From the NCBI GenBank assembly GCA_013399855.1, contig VXAY01004345.1, forward strand, positions 117,852 to 181,851: DNA of 64,000 nucleotides. The letters run 5' to 3'. This DNA is from Oxyruncus cristatus. Lineage: Eukaryota > Chordata > Aves > Passeriformes > Cotingidae. This document shows, one piece after another, positions 48,001 to 61,400 of this stretch; position 1 is the first letter of the stretch, and every line of letters begins with the position of its first letter. The translations under genes and the position numbers were made by a program. The notes beneath the pieces were generated by a model. That model was not told the origin of the DNA. It searched no databases and saw nothing but the letters and a program-made list of their open reading frames with translations.

Positions 48001-51000
48001 GTTGCCACTACTAGTAGCTACAGCTTTAGACTGAAACTTTGGGCTACTGAATTTTACTGTTGCTTAGGCCTACAGCAGCTTTCCATTATGTTTACCGGGG
48101 AGTTCTGGATGCAGAGCATTTTTTCTGGGTCATTACACTCCATGCTTTGTGTATAAAGTCAGAGAGGAGGAGTGTGGCATCGTGGCAGACTCAGCATCCT
48201 GGGATTTCCCCTGCCAAGCCCAAAGCTGGCTGGGCAGCATCCAAATCATGTTGGCCTGGGCTGGTCAGTGCAGCAGGACAGGCTTCAGTGGCTGGAACAC
48301 TGACATCTGAACTGTGCCACTGCCAGACGAGAGCTGGCTTCCATGTGATTTGGGGAAACACACAACTGGCCTTGAGGACAAACCTTGTTGTGTCTTGGGA
48401 GATGTTGGGAAGGGAAGGTTAAGCTTCACCAACAAGTATAACGAGGTAAACAAGGAACAGACACTGGTGCAAAGGTGAGGCACAGAGCACTCAGCACTTC
48501 ATCTCCTTCAGCATTTTCAGAACTGGGAGCAAAACCACTGCACAGCACCAGTGGGTCATGGACAAAAGATTAGCTCTCCCTCCTCCTCCTCCCCACTGCT
48601 TATGGGAAGAGCCTTCATGGTCCAACTGCTGAAAATAAAGTCTCTTAGTGTACCTGGGAGGCAATGAGGTCACAGAGCTGAGAGTGACCCCACTGCTGTG
48701 GTGCCCTGCCCCAAAGCCATTCTTCTCAGAAGTCGTTCCGTGGTGTTTTTCTCACCACTGTGCAACACACCCACCCTGCTCTCCTTGGAGTTATTTTTAT
48801 ACACAATAAACTGAGATGCTGGAATTCCCTTTTGGTGGCAGTTTGCCTTAGCTTATCACACTGGCAAACCTTGACACAGTTATATACTCTGTAGGAAAAC
48901 TTTCGTGGTATTTACACATCCCAGGGTGCCAAGGAGCCAAACTTCCTCCTCCCTGGTGCAAACCCTGCAAAGGGAATAGTTTAAAGGCCTGTTACTCACT
49001 CAAAATTAACAAAACACTCAGCACTATGTAAAGGTGACACAGTGCTGTCTGTAACTACCCTCTTGTACAGACCTTTTTTGTAAGCACCATCAATTCATAA
49101 TGCAGAATACACTGTCGGCATACCAAGAGTTGGAAAACAGTGCTGTGAGCCAGCACGAGATGCTTTATATTTCGGGAAAGAATTAAAAGTAAGTTAGGTA
49201 GCTCACACACAAGCTAGAATAGTGAGAAAAATTGCCCAAGCCAAGTGAATACTTGTCTGTGAGAGGAAGTAAGTTTGTGCAAGTCATCTGCACGTGTTTG
49301 ACTCTTGACATTTATGATGTGGCAAAAAGCCCTTCAGCCTGGGTTACTGAATCCAGTATGGCTTACATACACACTGCCATGTCACTGTTCCTCTCAGCTG
49401 CTTCATCCTACCAGAAATGCTGTTCAAATGGGTTTTGCATTTGGTTTCTACAACCACACAGGCAAAACTGGCTGTGCCCAGGGGCTACTGCTCTGCTCCA
49501 GGCAGATTAGGAGTAGGGCAGTCTCACTCTCAATTAAAGTGAGAGTCAGCCACAGGACTTGGAGGCAGGGCATTATATAGACACTGTATTGACATTTCTG
49601 CAAAGAACCGAGATTATTTTTCTCCTTGAGCTGTTTTTTTGCATAAGTTCCTTTCTCGGTGTGTTTGTAACGTTGTCCTTGGTGATGGGCCAGAGAATCT
49701 GGCTTAAATATTAGCCAAGTCATCCTTTGACCCAAAATGCCACATCAACTTTTATGTGCTGGCAGGGCAGTGGACTGAACTCCAAGGCTCTGCCTCATTA
49801 AAGCACAGGAATGTTCTTCAAAAAGGCAGCAAATAGACTTAGTTCGCTCCAAAGCACTTGAGGGACCTTCTCGGTTACGTCACTGGGTGCATGCAGTAAC
49901 TAAACCTCACTTGTACAGCCTCTGGCAGCCTACAGGTTACCCTCCGTGTTTTTAAAGGAAAATAACCACCATTTAATGCCACTGAGCACCAAGTATGGCT
50001 TCAGCTAGTAAAAACCACGCTGAAGACGGCAGGTAGACAGCAGGAAAGTGCAGGGAAATCTCAGATTAGAATTTCAAAGGCAGCTTTATCCCTTTAAGAA
50101 CCAACACAAAAGAGATGGAAAGCATCATGTTCAGACCCCTGGGCAGAAGTTCTCTGAGGGCATGACTCATTCTTCTAGAAGACTCTGTTACAGAGAGAAG
50201 AGCATTCCCCAAGGCCCAGGATCAGGCAGGATTCCCACACCTCATTGCCAGTTGATCCAATGCTTGCTCAGTTCAGGATACGCCTGACTACTTCAGAAAG
50301 AAACAACAATCCAGATGTGTTTCCACACTGTCACTGAAGTGAAGAACCTATGTAACCACAACTTTGTTATTTCAGCCAGCAAGTCATTGATTTTTGAGCT
50401 GGTTTTGTCCCTACCTCTTCACAATACCACAGTGTTTAAAAGTTACATACTCCAGAATCACACTTGCTTACCAAAGAAGCACTGACATAATAGTGATAGT
50501 TAAAATATTTCGGGTTCTCATCAGATCCAAAATGGTGTATGTCTGATGCTTCTGGGAATTCACATCTTGCAGCTGTAAAAAAGCAAACAACAAACAAAAC
50601 ATGGCAACTTTAACTTCCTGCAAAAATAATTATTATGAAAACAAGTCCCTCCCCAATTTATACTTCAGTATTTTGACATGTTGAAATAGGTGCCTCACTT
50701 TTAACAAAACACATATAAACTGTAAGAGCCTGTGAAACTAGAAGCTCCTCCTTATTGAAAGTCCCTTCCAACTCAGCATATTCTGTGATTCTGTGATTTT
50801 GTAGCAATCATTTTCCCTGCCTGAGGCTTCACAAAGCAACTGCTTTTTGTTACTTGAATTATAAAGCATTAATTCATATGTCACTACTGACATGGTTCTT
50901 ATGTCCAGTTTTGAGCACTGCACCTTGAGAATGAGGCAGATTAACTGCACTCAGGCAACAAGAGAGCAACGGGGATGGTGAGACATTGGAGGGGGGGAAG

Positions 51001-54000
51001 GAGAGGGTTTCTTTAGCCTAAGGGCCAGAAGATCAAGGACACAGAATGGTCTCCAAAGACCAACAAATAAAGTGATAAACTGTCCTCTACTGCAGATGTT
51101 GCAACAAATAACAAGATTAAACCACAGCAGGACAGAGATAGTAAATGACTCCTCATATTGGACCTAACAGCAACGTATTAAAACTGAGAGGAAGTGCCTA
51201 ATGAGCTGAAGAGTGCCCATCATTATCTAGTCTGTTTTTGAGATCATCTTCTAAGAATATAAACAAAAAGACAACAAACTTCTCCTTTCCCCCCGAAACT
51301 TTCCAGCTCCTCAACATAAAACCACTTCTATGTAAACAATTCAAGGATATTCATCCATGAAGCACGAGAACAATTTTTGTGCTTGGTAAGATTGTAAAAA
51401 AGGGAAGAATTAATTTCTTTTTTTAATTAGGACTTTAATTTAGACCCCTAAGAAGGGGGGCCAAGGAAGAGGTTTTTAAGAATATGGAAAAGGGGATTTA
51501 AGAGGACCAATTCCATCAACTCTGATAAAGCAACATGGACTTTGTGTAACTCCTGCACCCAGGTGAAAATTCTCTCAAAGTGATAGTCGGTTCTGAAGAT
51601 CTGGATGATGAAGTAGCAGTTTGGTACATGACAAATGTCAGTGTGTTTGCTTTCATAAATCCCATTTTTTAGGCAAACAGTTCTTTGATAGCTTTCACTC
51701 TGCCTGAAGCCAAACTTACATCACACAAACTGCAGTCACTCACAGCCCTTTCTCATAAATCACATGATCTTTCCTAAGCTCTCTCCCATTTCACCACTAT
51801 TTGGTGCCAAGAAACAAGAACACAAAAAAAAAAAAAAAAAGAAAAGAAAAAACCGAAGAAAACCCACAAACAAAACCNAGCAAACCACAAAGCAAAACCA
51901 GGAACAGTAACATTTGGAGTCAGTTGATGAGGAAAAGGGACCCTGCCTTTTAGGAGCTGGATAAACAGACAACACAATCCTTATCAGGACAGGCTAGAAC
52001 AAGAAGCAATGAGAAGGGCAGGGAAGGCAAAGTGGTGGTTTGAAATTAAACCTATCATCCAAACACTTCTATCCCCTCATAGGAGATAATTCAACCACCC
52101 AGGCCCTATTTGTGCTCTGCAGCTGGTTTGTGACCAGTCACGTGCCGGACCCCAAGTGCCTGGAAACCTCTGCACTCTAAATTCTGCTCTCCAGCTGCAT
52201 GGGTTTGAGGGACACTCCAAACATGAGCTTGGGCTGCTCCTCCATCCCAGACTCACATCCCAAATGCTCAAGGGCAAAGGGCCAGCCAGAATTCTGAGAA
52301 CCTCTCTGCAGCATAAACATGCTTCCCCAACCATCTAGGGCTGTGAGCCTTCTGCTTTCCAGCCCTTCAGAAAGCAGACACAAGAACAGCATAAACAGAT
52401 CTCTGATTAAGAGAAGTTTTGTACAGATCTTTTGGCCACAGCATTACTTTTACCTAAAAAAGTAAACAGATGGACTGGAGTTCTGCATTTAAACAGCACC
52501 TGTTCATTGAGCTCGTTTTCCTTTGATTGTCAGAATGTCAATATGTGTTTTTGAAAGCTGATGTGCAATGATTTATCTGTCAATAAGCGCCACCTACTCC
52601 AGCCCACACTGCTGCAAAGTCAGGAAACTCTGGACAAGGGGAAATGCTAAGACAACACCCCTACTCTTGCCCCTGCCTTCTGCTGCTTCCCAATCCAGCC
52701 CCATTCAGAGACAGCAAACAGAGCAGTGCTTCTTTCTAAGAATGAGCCAGAGAGGATTCCAGGAACAGTGACCTTAGGCAGATGTTGGAGCCAGAGCTTA
52801 TTTTCTGTTCTCCTGCTGCAGTGCTGGCAATGGATGAGTTTTCATGGCTACAGCATGAGTAGGAAGAAGAAAAAAAACCGAAAAAGATGCGTTCTAATGA
52901 AAATCCAGGAAAAAAGCTACTGTAAGAAGGTCAGGATTAGTCCTGTGTTAGACTTCTATAGAACTATAGTACTGACTGACTAAGCAAAGAGTCTGTTTGG
53001 CACAAGTATTTAGATCACTAAACAACAGGTACCTCAAATTTATTATCTTCCCCCCCAAAACAGTTTAAAAGGAAAAAGGTGGCTGTAAACTGGATCAAAA
53101 GGTGTTTGCATTGGAATGCATGGTGGCATCCCTATGTGAATGGGACAGCAAAGGCTTTGCAAATCTTAATGAAGAAGGGAAAGGGTATCCTGCTTTTCAG
53201 CACAAAAGGATGATCTTTCACCAATTTGAGAAGCACATAATACAGTGCAGGAATGACTCCATTCATCTGCCTGGAAATTAATCCCTTTACACAGAGTCCA
53301 GCAAACAACTGGACTGCTAAATGCATCTCACCTCACTAGGGTCAAGGATGACATCTGGGGCTGTGATGCCATTAGTTTTTGCAGCTTTTCGGAGGATGTC
53401 TTCTGCCTCCTGAAACCTTCCCTGGGAGATCAGCCACCGTGGAGACTCTGGAATGACCCTGCAGAGAAGGTTCAGAATAACAAGGCTGCAGTTCCACAGA
53501 AAGCACTGCTGCAGGCACCAACACACATTGTTCCAGGCAAGATCTCAAAACATGCCACATCTTGCAGGAATTAGTGCAGAGACAACAGAAATCAGGATTA
53601 CAGGAGCAGGCTAGCCTACTGAACAAGACCAGACTAACATACCTTTATGGACTTCAGAAGTGCTGCAGGAATTAGCAGTGATTCAGAAAAAAGAGCAATC
53701 CAAACATTCAAAGTATGGGAAAACAGTTCAATTAAAGAAATTCAGAAATGTGAACACACAAGCAGCACGCTGTACATTAAGAAGCATATCCTTAAGAGAA
53801 TAACACATATAAACTTAGTAATTGTAAATCCTGTCACAGAAAGGCAAGTCAGAGCAGAATTCACGTCATTCAATTGCGTAAGAACCTGGACGGAATCACA
53901 AACACAACGCAAGTGTAAGTGAAGGAACACCACCACCATGTGGACTATTTCAGCTTTACATGCCACCCAAAAGCAGTATTTTATCAACTAGGGAAGAAAC

Positions 54001-57000
54001 ATGGAAGTCTCACAGATGTGCAAGTACTGTTTTGTAGTCTGTCATATCTAGGTCACCCCACCAATCCCCAGCTTGCCAGAACAACTGGTTTCTCCTTCTG
54101 CACTCGGTTCAGACCACAGCCCATGGATTTCAGCTGGTGCACAGGATGAGTTTTATTGACTTTTTTTTGTTTTCGTTGCATGTGCAACACTTAATTTTAC
54201 AGAAGCCTACAGAAAATGAAGAGCAGGCTTTTTGGGCATCAGTCAGATCACACACAAAGCCATGGACTGGCAGCAAACCGACTGGGAGCGGAAAGGACAC
54301 ACATCCATTCTTCACCTACCCATTCCTGAATTTCACTGGCTTGGAGTCTGCATCCTAAAACTCTGCAGGCAGGGCCTTATAGAGAGTGAAGTGTTGTAAG
54401 TCTGTGATACTCACCACCAGAGCGGGATGCAGAGCAGCCCGGGCAGGGTGAGCGCCAGCAGCAGCATCCGCCAGTCTCTGATGAAGTAAGCGAACAGTGG
54501 CAGCAACATGTAGCCAAATGCATAAAATATGCACACCCCCAGGGTGCAGAACACCACACGGATTGATTTGCCAAGAATTTCTGTGCCTGTTCAAGACAGC
54601 AGAGTGAAGAATAGGATTTTAACTTGATAGCAACCAAATAACCCAACAAAAGTACCCCTAGCACTGGGCTTTGGAAGGCCCTGCACCGAGAGCTGCAGTG
54701 CAGAGCACTCTGCCCTCCAGCTTTAAAGGCACCACAGAGCTGCTTCATGCACTGATCCTGCATCAACTGAGGTAATTCTGTGTATAAAACAAAGACTACT
54801 GGGCCACACTGTATTTACGTAGCTCATATTTCTATAATTTTATCTTTTTACAATCTCACATTTTACCTGAGGAACTGAAACCACCTCCAAAACACTCTCA
54901 ACAGTAAACCATAGCTTGATCACCACAGCATCCTCTACAGCTTATGGACAGTGACCAGCTTCTTTAAAGAATAATTCAAAGGTTCCCAACCTGTATCACC
55001 TTCTAAAAGACTATTTAGCCAAAAAAACCTCACAGTTTTTTGGGGTACACGTATGGAATTCATGTTCATCACTAACAAAGGCCAGGCTACCGGCAGGGGA
55101 ATTAAATGCACAAGCAGGGGTTGATGAGCCCCTCTGAAGTGTTTTGGGACAAGCAAATCAAGAGACATAGAAAGACTGCAAATCTTCCTTGTTTCCACGG
55201 AAAAAAAAGAGGATTCCAGCAGTTGCAGCAGGCGGCGTGCAGTGAGGTTAGCCAAGCACTGCTTTCACCCCGGAACTTGCCTTCCTTGGCCCAAAAGGAA
55301 TTTCTTGTCACCATTGGGTACTTTGGACAGAGAGGTCACTGTAAGTAACATTAGGTTTTTTTAAAAATCTCACATTCATAGGGTAATTCATAAGGTAATT
55401 CCCATTACCAAATATGGTCTCAGTTAACTTGAGAGTATATGAAGCAAATACCATGATGACATTGACATTTTTACTATAGGCTGTTTAAAGGAGGCTTTAT
55501 AAAAATTACTCCATTTTTGTTCTTTTGCAATTTTTTTAATCAAATAGGTATTTAGGCCCCAAAACTGATAAAAGAAATCCCTGAAAAATCACAGAATCAC
55601 AGAATGGTTTGGGTTGAAAGAGACCTTAAAGATCATCTAGTTTCAACCCCTAAAAAAAAAAAAATCACATCTCACATTTTTTATCTCTCCAACTAGAAGA
55701 TGGACTGTGTTTCAAATAATCAGTTTCTGGGGTTTTGACTCTTTTAGGATGGTAAACCACAGAATTAATTCGAAGTGCACCTCTATCAACTGGAAACTTC
55801 CAAGGAGAGGACAAAGTATCCATGCATGGTGAGGCCACACTCTTTAAGAGTGTTGCTTGACAAAACAAATCAACCCTAAGCCAGTACTGAAAAGGAGCAG
55901 GGAAAGCACAAGATGAAAGAACACATACTGTGCCCAGCAGGACTTTCATACCAAGAACAAATGCTGCCACGTAGTTGGATATCTGTCCCATGCCAACCAG
56001 CACAAACAACACTGAAAACATCTCCCAGCTGGTAGAGAAGACCTGTATGAAGCTGAAGCCAGTCTGCATCGCCAGAGTTGCAAACAGCACATTCTTCCTG
56101 CCAAACCTTCCATGGACAGATTAAAAAAAAAAGAAAGAAAAGAGGAAAAAAACAAAAGAGATGATTATACAACATCATGAATGAAATCTTCAGAAACAGA
56201 AAAGTAAGTTTACTCATAAGCTTATTTAGGGAGAAACAAAACATCTGCAAAAAGCAGAGGTTCAGGAAATGTGACACAGGCACAACTATTCTAAATACAT
56301 TTAAAAAAATTCACTGGCCAAGAGAAAGTAATATTCCAAGGGCTGCTAATTGTCTTTAACTATGTGCTGGAACACTGTTCCTTTCTTACTGATAGGATGG
56401 GCAGGGAGACAAATCATCAGGAGCAAATTATTTAAAATGCAAGAGTATCCAAAGCTCCAAGGAGCACACAGTCCATGACACAGATCAGCATGTTAAAAAA
56501 AAAAAGGATGGAAAGTTCCTGGAAGAGAGGTAAAACTCAGGTTTGCAAGACGCGTTCTCCTGCACCCGGCGAGGATCTGTCACCACGTGAAGGAGCTGCA
56601 GAAGGAGACTCCTGGGAGTGTGAGGGTGGGAAGCTCCTGGAGAACAGCTCCTGATTCACCTGCCAGGTAGTCACCGTGGGAGACACTCAGCATCCTTGCA
56701 GCAGACAAGGAGCTCTTGGGAATGAAACTCCTGGGCCTGGAAGCAGTGCCAGGATGAAGTGGTGGGAGACTTCCCCACAGTGAAGGGGGGAAATGCCCCT
56801 CACATGGGAGAGCAGCTGGAAGGCGCGGAGCTCTCCTGGGCATGGATGACCAGCCTGCTGAGCTTATGGGCTGGGATTAGCAGGGAGGCCAACAGGGCAG
56901 GGCTGGGGGTGTCCACTGCAGACCATCACGGGGAACCTCCCGCCAGAGGCACTGGCCATCACGGGGCTGCAACCACTCCAGCACGGGGGGAAGGACAAGG

Positions 57001-58218
57001 CCCAGGAGGTTTCTGGAGCTCATCCATGACCACGTCCCAACACATGGCTGATGGGGTGACAAAGGGAGACACTGCTGGACCTCAGGCTTGCAAACGGGAG
57101 AACTGTTTGGGGGTGTAAAGGCTGGCAGCACCACGGCTGTGCTGTGCAGGGGGGAAGGGCAGGATCCTGAGGGGAGGAACAAGGCAGAAGGCAGGACCAC
57201 AGGGAGAGCAAACACTGCCTTGACCAGGGATTTGCTTGGAGAAATCCCACGGCATATAGCTCTGGAGAGAAGTCCAGGAGGGCCGGCTGATTTTCAAGGA
57301 TCACTGTCTCTGAGCTCAAGACTGGTCCAACCTGATAGGCAGGAAACTATGCAAAGGCCTTAAATGAAGCTACAAGATTTGTGGCATAAAGATTATGTTT
57401 CAATGAAACAAAAACTCTGCAAGTATCAGCAAATTAAAGGACCACATATTGTTCTCTGGGAATCAGGAAGACAGCACACAGTGCATTGCACAGCAAATCC
57501 CAGGGAGAGAATAAGAAAAAACATGCTCTACAAGAAACCCCAAAAACCAAACTACTGTCAACATCACAAAAATTAATGGTGTCTTCCTTTTTTTTAATGT
57601 TTGTACAAATAAACAAGAAAGCCTTGCTTCTCTGGAGTGTAGCTGAACAACTTTCATGCTTTGCAGCTTCCACAAATGCAGATCATTGGACTTAGATGAT
57701 GTATTTGATGAGGAAGAAGAATTTTAAATTTGACTTAAAAAACCAAAGGAAAGCAAGCCTCGGGTATCTCTCTGAACACAGTCCAAAGTAAATAGGAGAG
57801 AATGTCACTGATCTGATTTTTCCAGATAAAACTTATCTCCTACACCTGTTTTCTGGCATAAAACCAGTTTGCTCCAGAGTGATTTCATTGCAAAACCAAA
57901 CACATAAAGGCAACACCCAGTAATAATCTTTGTAACATTTTGTTCTAGTTCAGGACATTTCTCTACACACTCTGTGTAGACTCGGGTTAGACAGTCACAG
58001 AACAAGGACATGTTAGGAGTTCCAGAAAGACACTTATAGGAAACTTGACACACAAGAAGAGCCTACAAACCAGGCTCAAACAAAGAGCCAGCAGCTCTGG
58101 TGTATATACTTTACTTGTCTGAGAGCTGTCCTGAGATGAAAGATCCCAGCAGGACACCCACGAAAAACAGGGAGGTGCTCAGGGGTCCCTTCCAGTCGTT
58201 GTCACACACGAGATTCCA
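45033..58218 (-). CDS. Carnitine transporter OCTN2, exons 2-10 (exon 1 outside window)
   Basis: OCTN2 is a plasma-membrane MFS transporter that takes up carnitine with sodium and also moves organic cations. Exons on the minus strand are 58218-58115, 56106-55952, 54586-54415, 53458-53332, 50572-50472, 47863-47649, 46452-46270, 45825-45690 and 45120-45033. Their lengths (104, 155, 172, 127, 101, 215, 183, 136 nt, then 88 coding) match human SLC22A5. They encode 426 residues; with a human-sized exon 1 (131 codons) the total is 557, as in human. Seen in human numbering: the MFS loop motif GQLSDKFGRK (161-170), nucleotide-binding-type GTEILGKS (218-225), [38 protein letters not shown] and [15 protein letters not shown]. 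The C-terminus ILKSTAF is typical of OCTN2 rather than OCTN1 and ends in a PDZ-binding tail. R169, M352, S467 and P478, mutated in human carnitine deficiency, are conserved. No frame breaks are seen. Confidence 0.95.
45885..46053 (+). repeat. CR1 LINE 3' fragment in SLC22A5 intron 8
   Basis: This is plus-strand CR1: 'agaagctgtggctgccccac', 'gtgtccaaggccaggctgga', 'gacctttaaggtcccttcca', ending 'ccattctgtggttctgtgat'. It lies in the short intron between exons 9 and 8, 60 bases from exon 9, antisense to the gene. Confidence 0.9.
50745..50802 (+). repeat. Short CR1 LINE tail, SLC22A5 intron 5
   Basis: About 55 bases match the CR1 3' end ('gaaagtcccttccaactcag', 'attctgtgattctgtgattt'). Confidence 0.65.
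51821..51900 (+). repeat. A-rich low-complexity tract with an unresolved base
   Basis: An A run ('caaaaaaaa', about 18 A) is followed by 'gaaaagaaaaaacc' and CAAA-rich sequence. It contains one N at 51878. It lies in SLC22A5 intron 5. No retroposon body was recognised. Confidence 0.7.
55588..55658 (-). repeat. Very short CR1 LINE tail, SLC22A5 intron 3
   Basis: This is a reverse-complement CR1 3' end ('acagaatcacagaatggttt', 'ttaaagatcatctagtttca') cut off after about 70 bases and bordered by an A run. Confidence 0.8.
56560..57370 (+). other. GC-rich block in SLC22A5 intron 2, possibly an unidentified repeat
   Basis: About 800 bases with clearly higher GC and G-rich bias sit within AT-rich intron sequence. 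The right end (57255-57345) reminded me of the internal ORF2 part of avian LINEs or of an old endogenous retroelement, but I cannot name a family. No intact frame is present. Its sharp compositional borders suggest an insertion. Confidence 0.3.
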
Positions 58219-58311
58219 CTGCAGGGAGAGAGAATATGAAAGTCTTTTAATAAACAGGATTTCCCCTCCCTCCTAAATGTCTTGGCTGAGCTGGTTTTGG
58301 AAGAAGGGAGA

Positions 58312-58492
58312 GCAGAATCACAGGATGGTTTGGGTGGGAAGGGACCTTAAAGTTCACCTCATTCCACCCCCTGCCATGGGCAGGGACACTTTCCACTAGC
58401 CCAGGTCCAACCTGGCCTTGGACACTTCCAGGGATCCAGGGGCAGCCACAGCTTCTCTGGGCAACCTGTGCCAGGGCCTCCCCACCCCCTGC
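58312..58492 (-). repeat. CR1 LINE 3' fragment, SLC22A5 intron 1
   Basis: This is a reverse-complement CR1: 'gaatcacaggatggtttggg', 'gggaccttaaagttcacctc', 'ccatgggcagggacactttc', 'cagcttctctgggcaacctg'. It lies 94 bases upstream of exon 2 in gene orientation, close to the splice acceptor. Confidence 0.9.
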
Positions 58493-61400
58493 ATATAGCA
58501 ATGTTCCATTAAAAAGTCACATTCCTAATTTAAGAGAAATTGAACTACAGAAACAAAAATATAGAAAGAAAAAGCCTCTATTACATTTTAATATGGTTTT
58601 CAGAGACAGGAGGTCGTTCACTCTTCACTGGGAACCTAATTAACCTCAATTAGAATTTTGAATACAAATTGAAATATACCCCAAACAACCCAAAATTAAA
58701 AAAAAAAAAAGAGAGAGGAACAAAAGAAAATATTTACTGAATGAAGACTACAATAGTTTCCAATCTCATACTCATTTCAGTCTGATGTTTTTGAAACAGC
58801 ACTCCTGTTATTTTTCTATCTACACAAAGAGTTATTATTGAAAGAGTCTTAATTTTATTTTGGTTATCTGGGGGGAAAATGTGTAAATATTAGAAGAAAA
58901 GACAAAACCCAGCAGGGATGCCTGCACTCCTCCTTCACAGCTATGCTGTGACTGGCAGCTCCCAGAGCTCTCCCAGTCCTGCCCCACCCCAGTACCTGCT
59001 GCCAGAGGGCAGGTGCTACAGCCCTGCAGGAGAGGAACTGGGAGGCAACCAGTGCTTCTGATGTGAGGCCAAACCTTCAGCAGCTTAGTTATCCAAACAG
59101 CTCCCTCATCTGATATTTTATGGATGGAAACTTTTAGGTTTTAATCTGCAGTAAAAAGGTTGAAATGAAAATATTTGCCCTGACCCCAATAATTAATCCT
59201 TCTTGTCCCCCAATTACAAATAATTAGGCACAGTTTTTTTCAATTTGTACTGGAACACCCATCAATGCTTTGATCTGCTCCATAAGAAATGCAGCTGCTA
59301 CGTGCCCCAGCTGCCCCATCCTGCAGGTGGGAATGCCGGTGTTTCACTGTCTGCCAGCCCCGTGTCCTCAGCTGGACGATACCTCTGATTCCAGCAATCT
59401 CACAGCCTCAGCCTGCTAAGTCACACTACAACTACATCCTAGTCTGTGTTTTAAGGCTGGAGTATCACTAAAAACTATGCATGGAATGAACAACACCAGC
59501 AGTGGCCTTCCACTCCCATATCCCTGCATCAAAACACAACCAAGTCGTCACTTATTTCATGGAATAGCATCCAGTTTTCAGAGAGAACTGGGAACTGTTC
59601 CAGAGATGAATTATGGCCATTCACACAGGCTGCACACTCATGGGCATTTGTAGAACTTTAGCTGCCAGCCCTCACACTACATTCATCTCATCATCGTTAT
59701 TTTTAAGGTCAAAATGTCCCTTTTCCAATTTGTAACTGCATTCAAGTAATTTCCTAACCTCTCCATTGATAAATCTGTTTGTGGTTTCACGTCAGAAAAA
59801 ATCTCTCCTTCCATCAGGCTTCATAACCCTCGATATTATTCCTGCACTTGCTCCCCAACCCTTTCCAGCCTCACAGCACCCGAAGCTCAGGTCCCAGCAC
59901 TGAACACAGAGCTCCAGCACACCCCACAATGCACCAATCAGGCATCACTACAGAAGAGCCTTCCAGAACTGTGGCTTTCTTATGTGAGAACAAATGTATC
60001 CCACTCATGTTAAAGAAATGAACTTACCATAGTTATCAATATCATGTGGATCAAGAACTCTAATCAACATTTATAATTAAATCTATATTATTCAACAAAA
60101 GCTGTGCTTCATTATAGATTAAAGAAAGTTTGAGCCATTCTGTGATGACCACAGAGACTAAGCCAGCCAGGAAGCTTCAGCAAAATATATCTGGCAACTT
60201 GAAATCATGCAGCAAATGACTGTTACCAAATTTATACAGGCCAAAGGTTTCAGTGATTATCATATACCTTCATATGATAACACCAGAAAAAAATATCACA
60301 AACACAAATCCTGCATTTATAAAGCCTTGCCTAGTCACAAAAAGCCATCTTTGTGTCAACTGCTGGAGCCAGACATCCTCAATAACAGAACTAAAATCTA
60401 ACTATCTTGGTTATTGGTCTATCACTACTAAATAAGTTATTACTTTCCAGCTGATCAGCTTGTGCCTGTGAGTTCACCCTCTCCTTTCATCTGTCCTACC
60501 CCCTGCACTTTGGCTCAAGGTTTGCACAACACTTGGCTTTCCAGACACTGGCATGTTTGCACCCTGTAACAAACATTTCCTTCAGACCACTGAGGTAGAG
60601 ACCTTTCTTGGAAAAGTTCATGGTATTAAAATGTTTAGCAGAGTTCTGCCAAAAGCTTCTTGCACTGGCAGGTGCAAACATACTGGGCATTCAAATGTGG
60701 CAATGATTACCAGCTTGTTTTTCTGTCTTCTCTGTGACAGTGCGAGGAGCTGTTATGCTGAAGACCACTTAAACCAGGCACCAGAGTTAACTTCAACATC
60801 AAATTTCCAAAGAACTACCTTAGTTGTGCAATCCCAGTTATTTACACTCCACGACAATTAGGGCAGAAAGATTTTAAGGTCTGTTACCCTTTGCCCCAGT
60901 AAATAAACGGTGAAGTCTTCAACTTTTTAAAGACTCACCAATAAGATCTACTACACTACTTGCATCAGCCTTCCAGAACCATTTTGCAACCATATCCTTC
61001 CCTCAGGTGCCCAGTAGCCAAGAAGAAGTTACCAAAGCATCACTGGTAGAGACCAGCATGGCAAGGAGCGAGTGTCCCAGGAGCAGCTACTGATTAACCC
61101 CTGCTGCTGGCAGTGCTGTTTGGACACAGCATAGTGTGACCCAGTGCTCTAAAATCATGTGCTATTTTCACTTCTCAGTATCCTCTGAACTAGCCTGCCA
61201 GCTGTAACAGCCTTTGCCCCAGGGAAGAAGCTAAGGTTAACCTCAGCAAAGTATCTGGGCTCCAAGCAGGAGAAAAACATTCCATTTCCAAGGAGCAGCT
61301 GCTGACATCGCGAAGCATCGAGCTGCTCAACACGGGCACCCAACAGCACAGAGCATCCCCACTCTGGTTTGTTACAGCTTTGGGACATCCTCTGTTGCAG

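Noticed and set aside
50890..51240. Possible decayed CR1 ('gtccagttttgagcactgca')
   Set aside because: Only one short stretch resembles CR1; the rest is unrecognisable.
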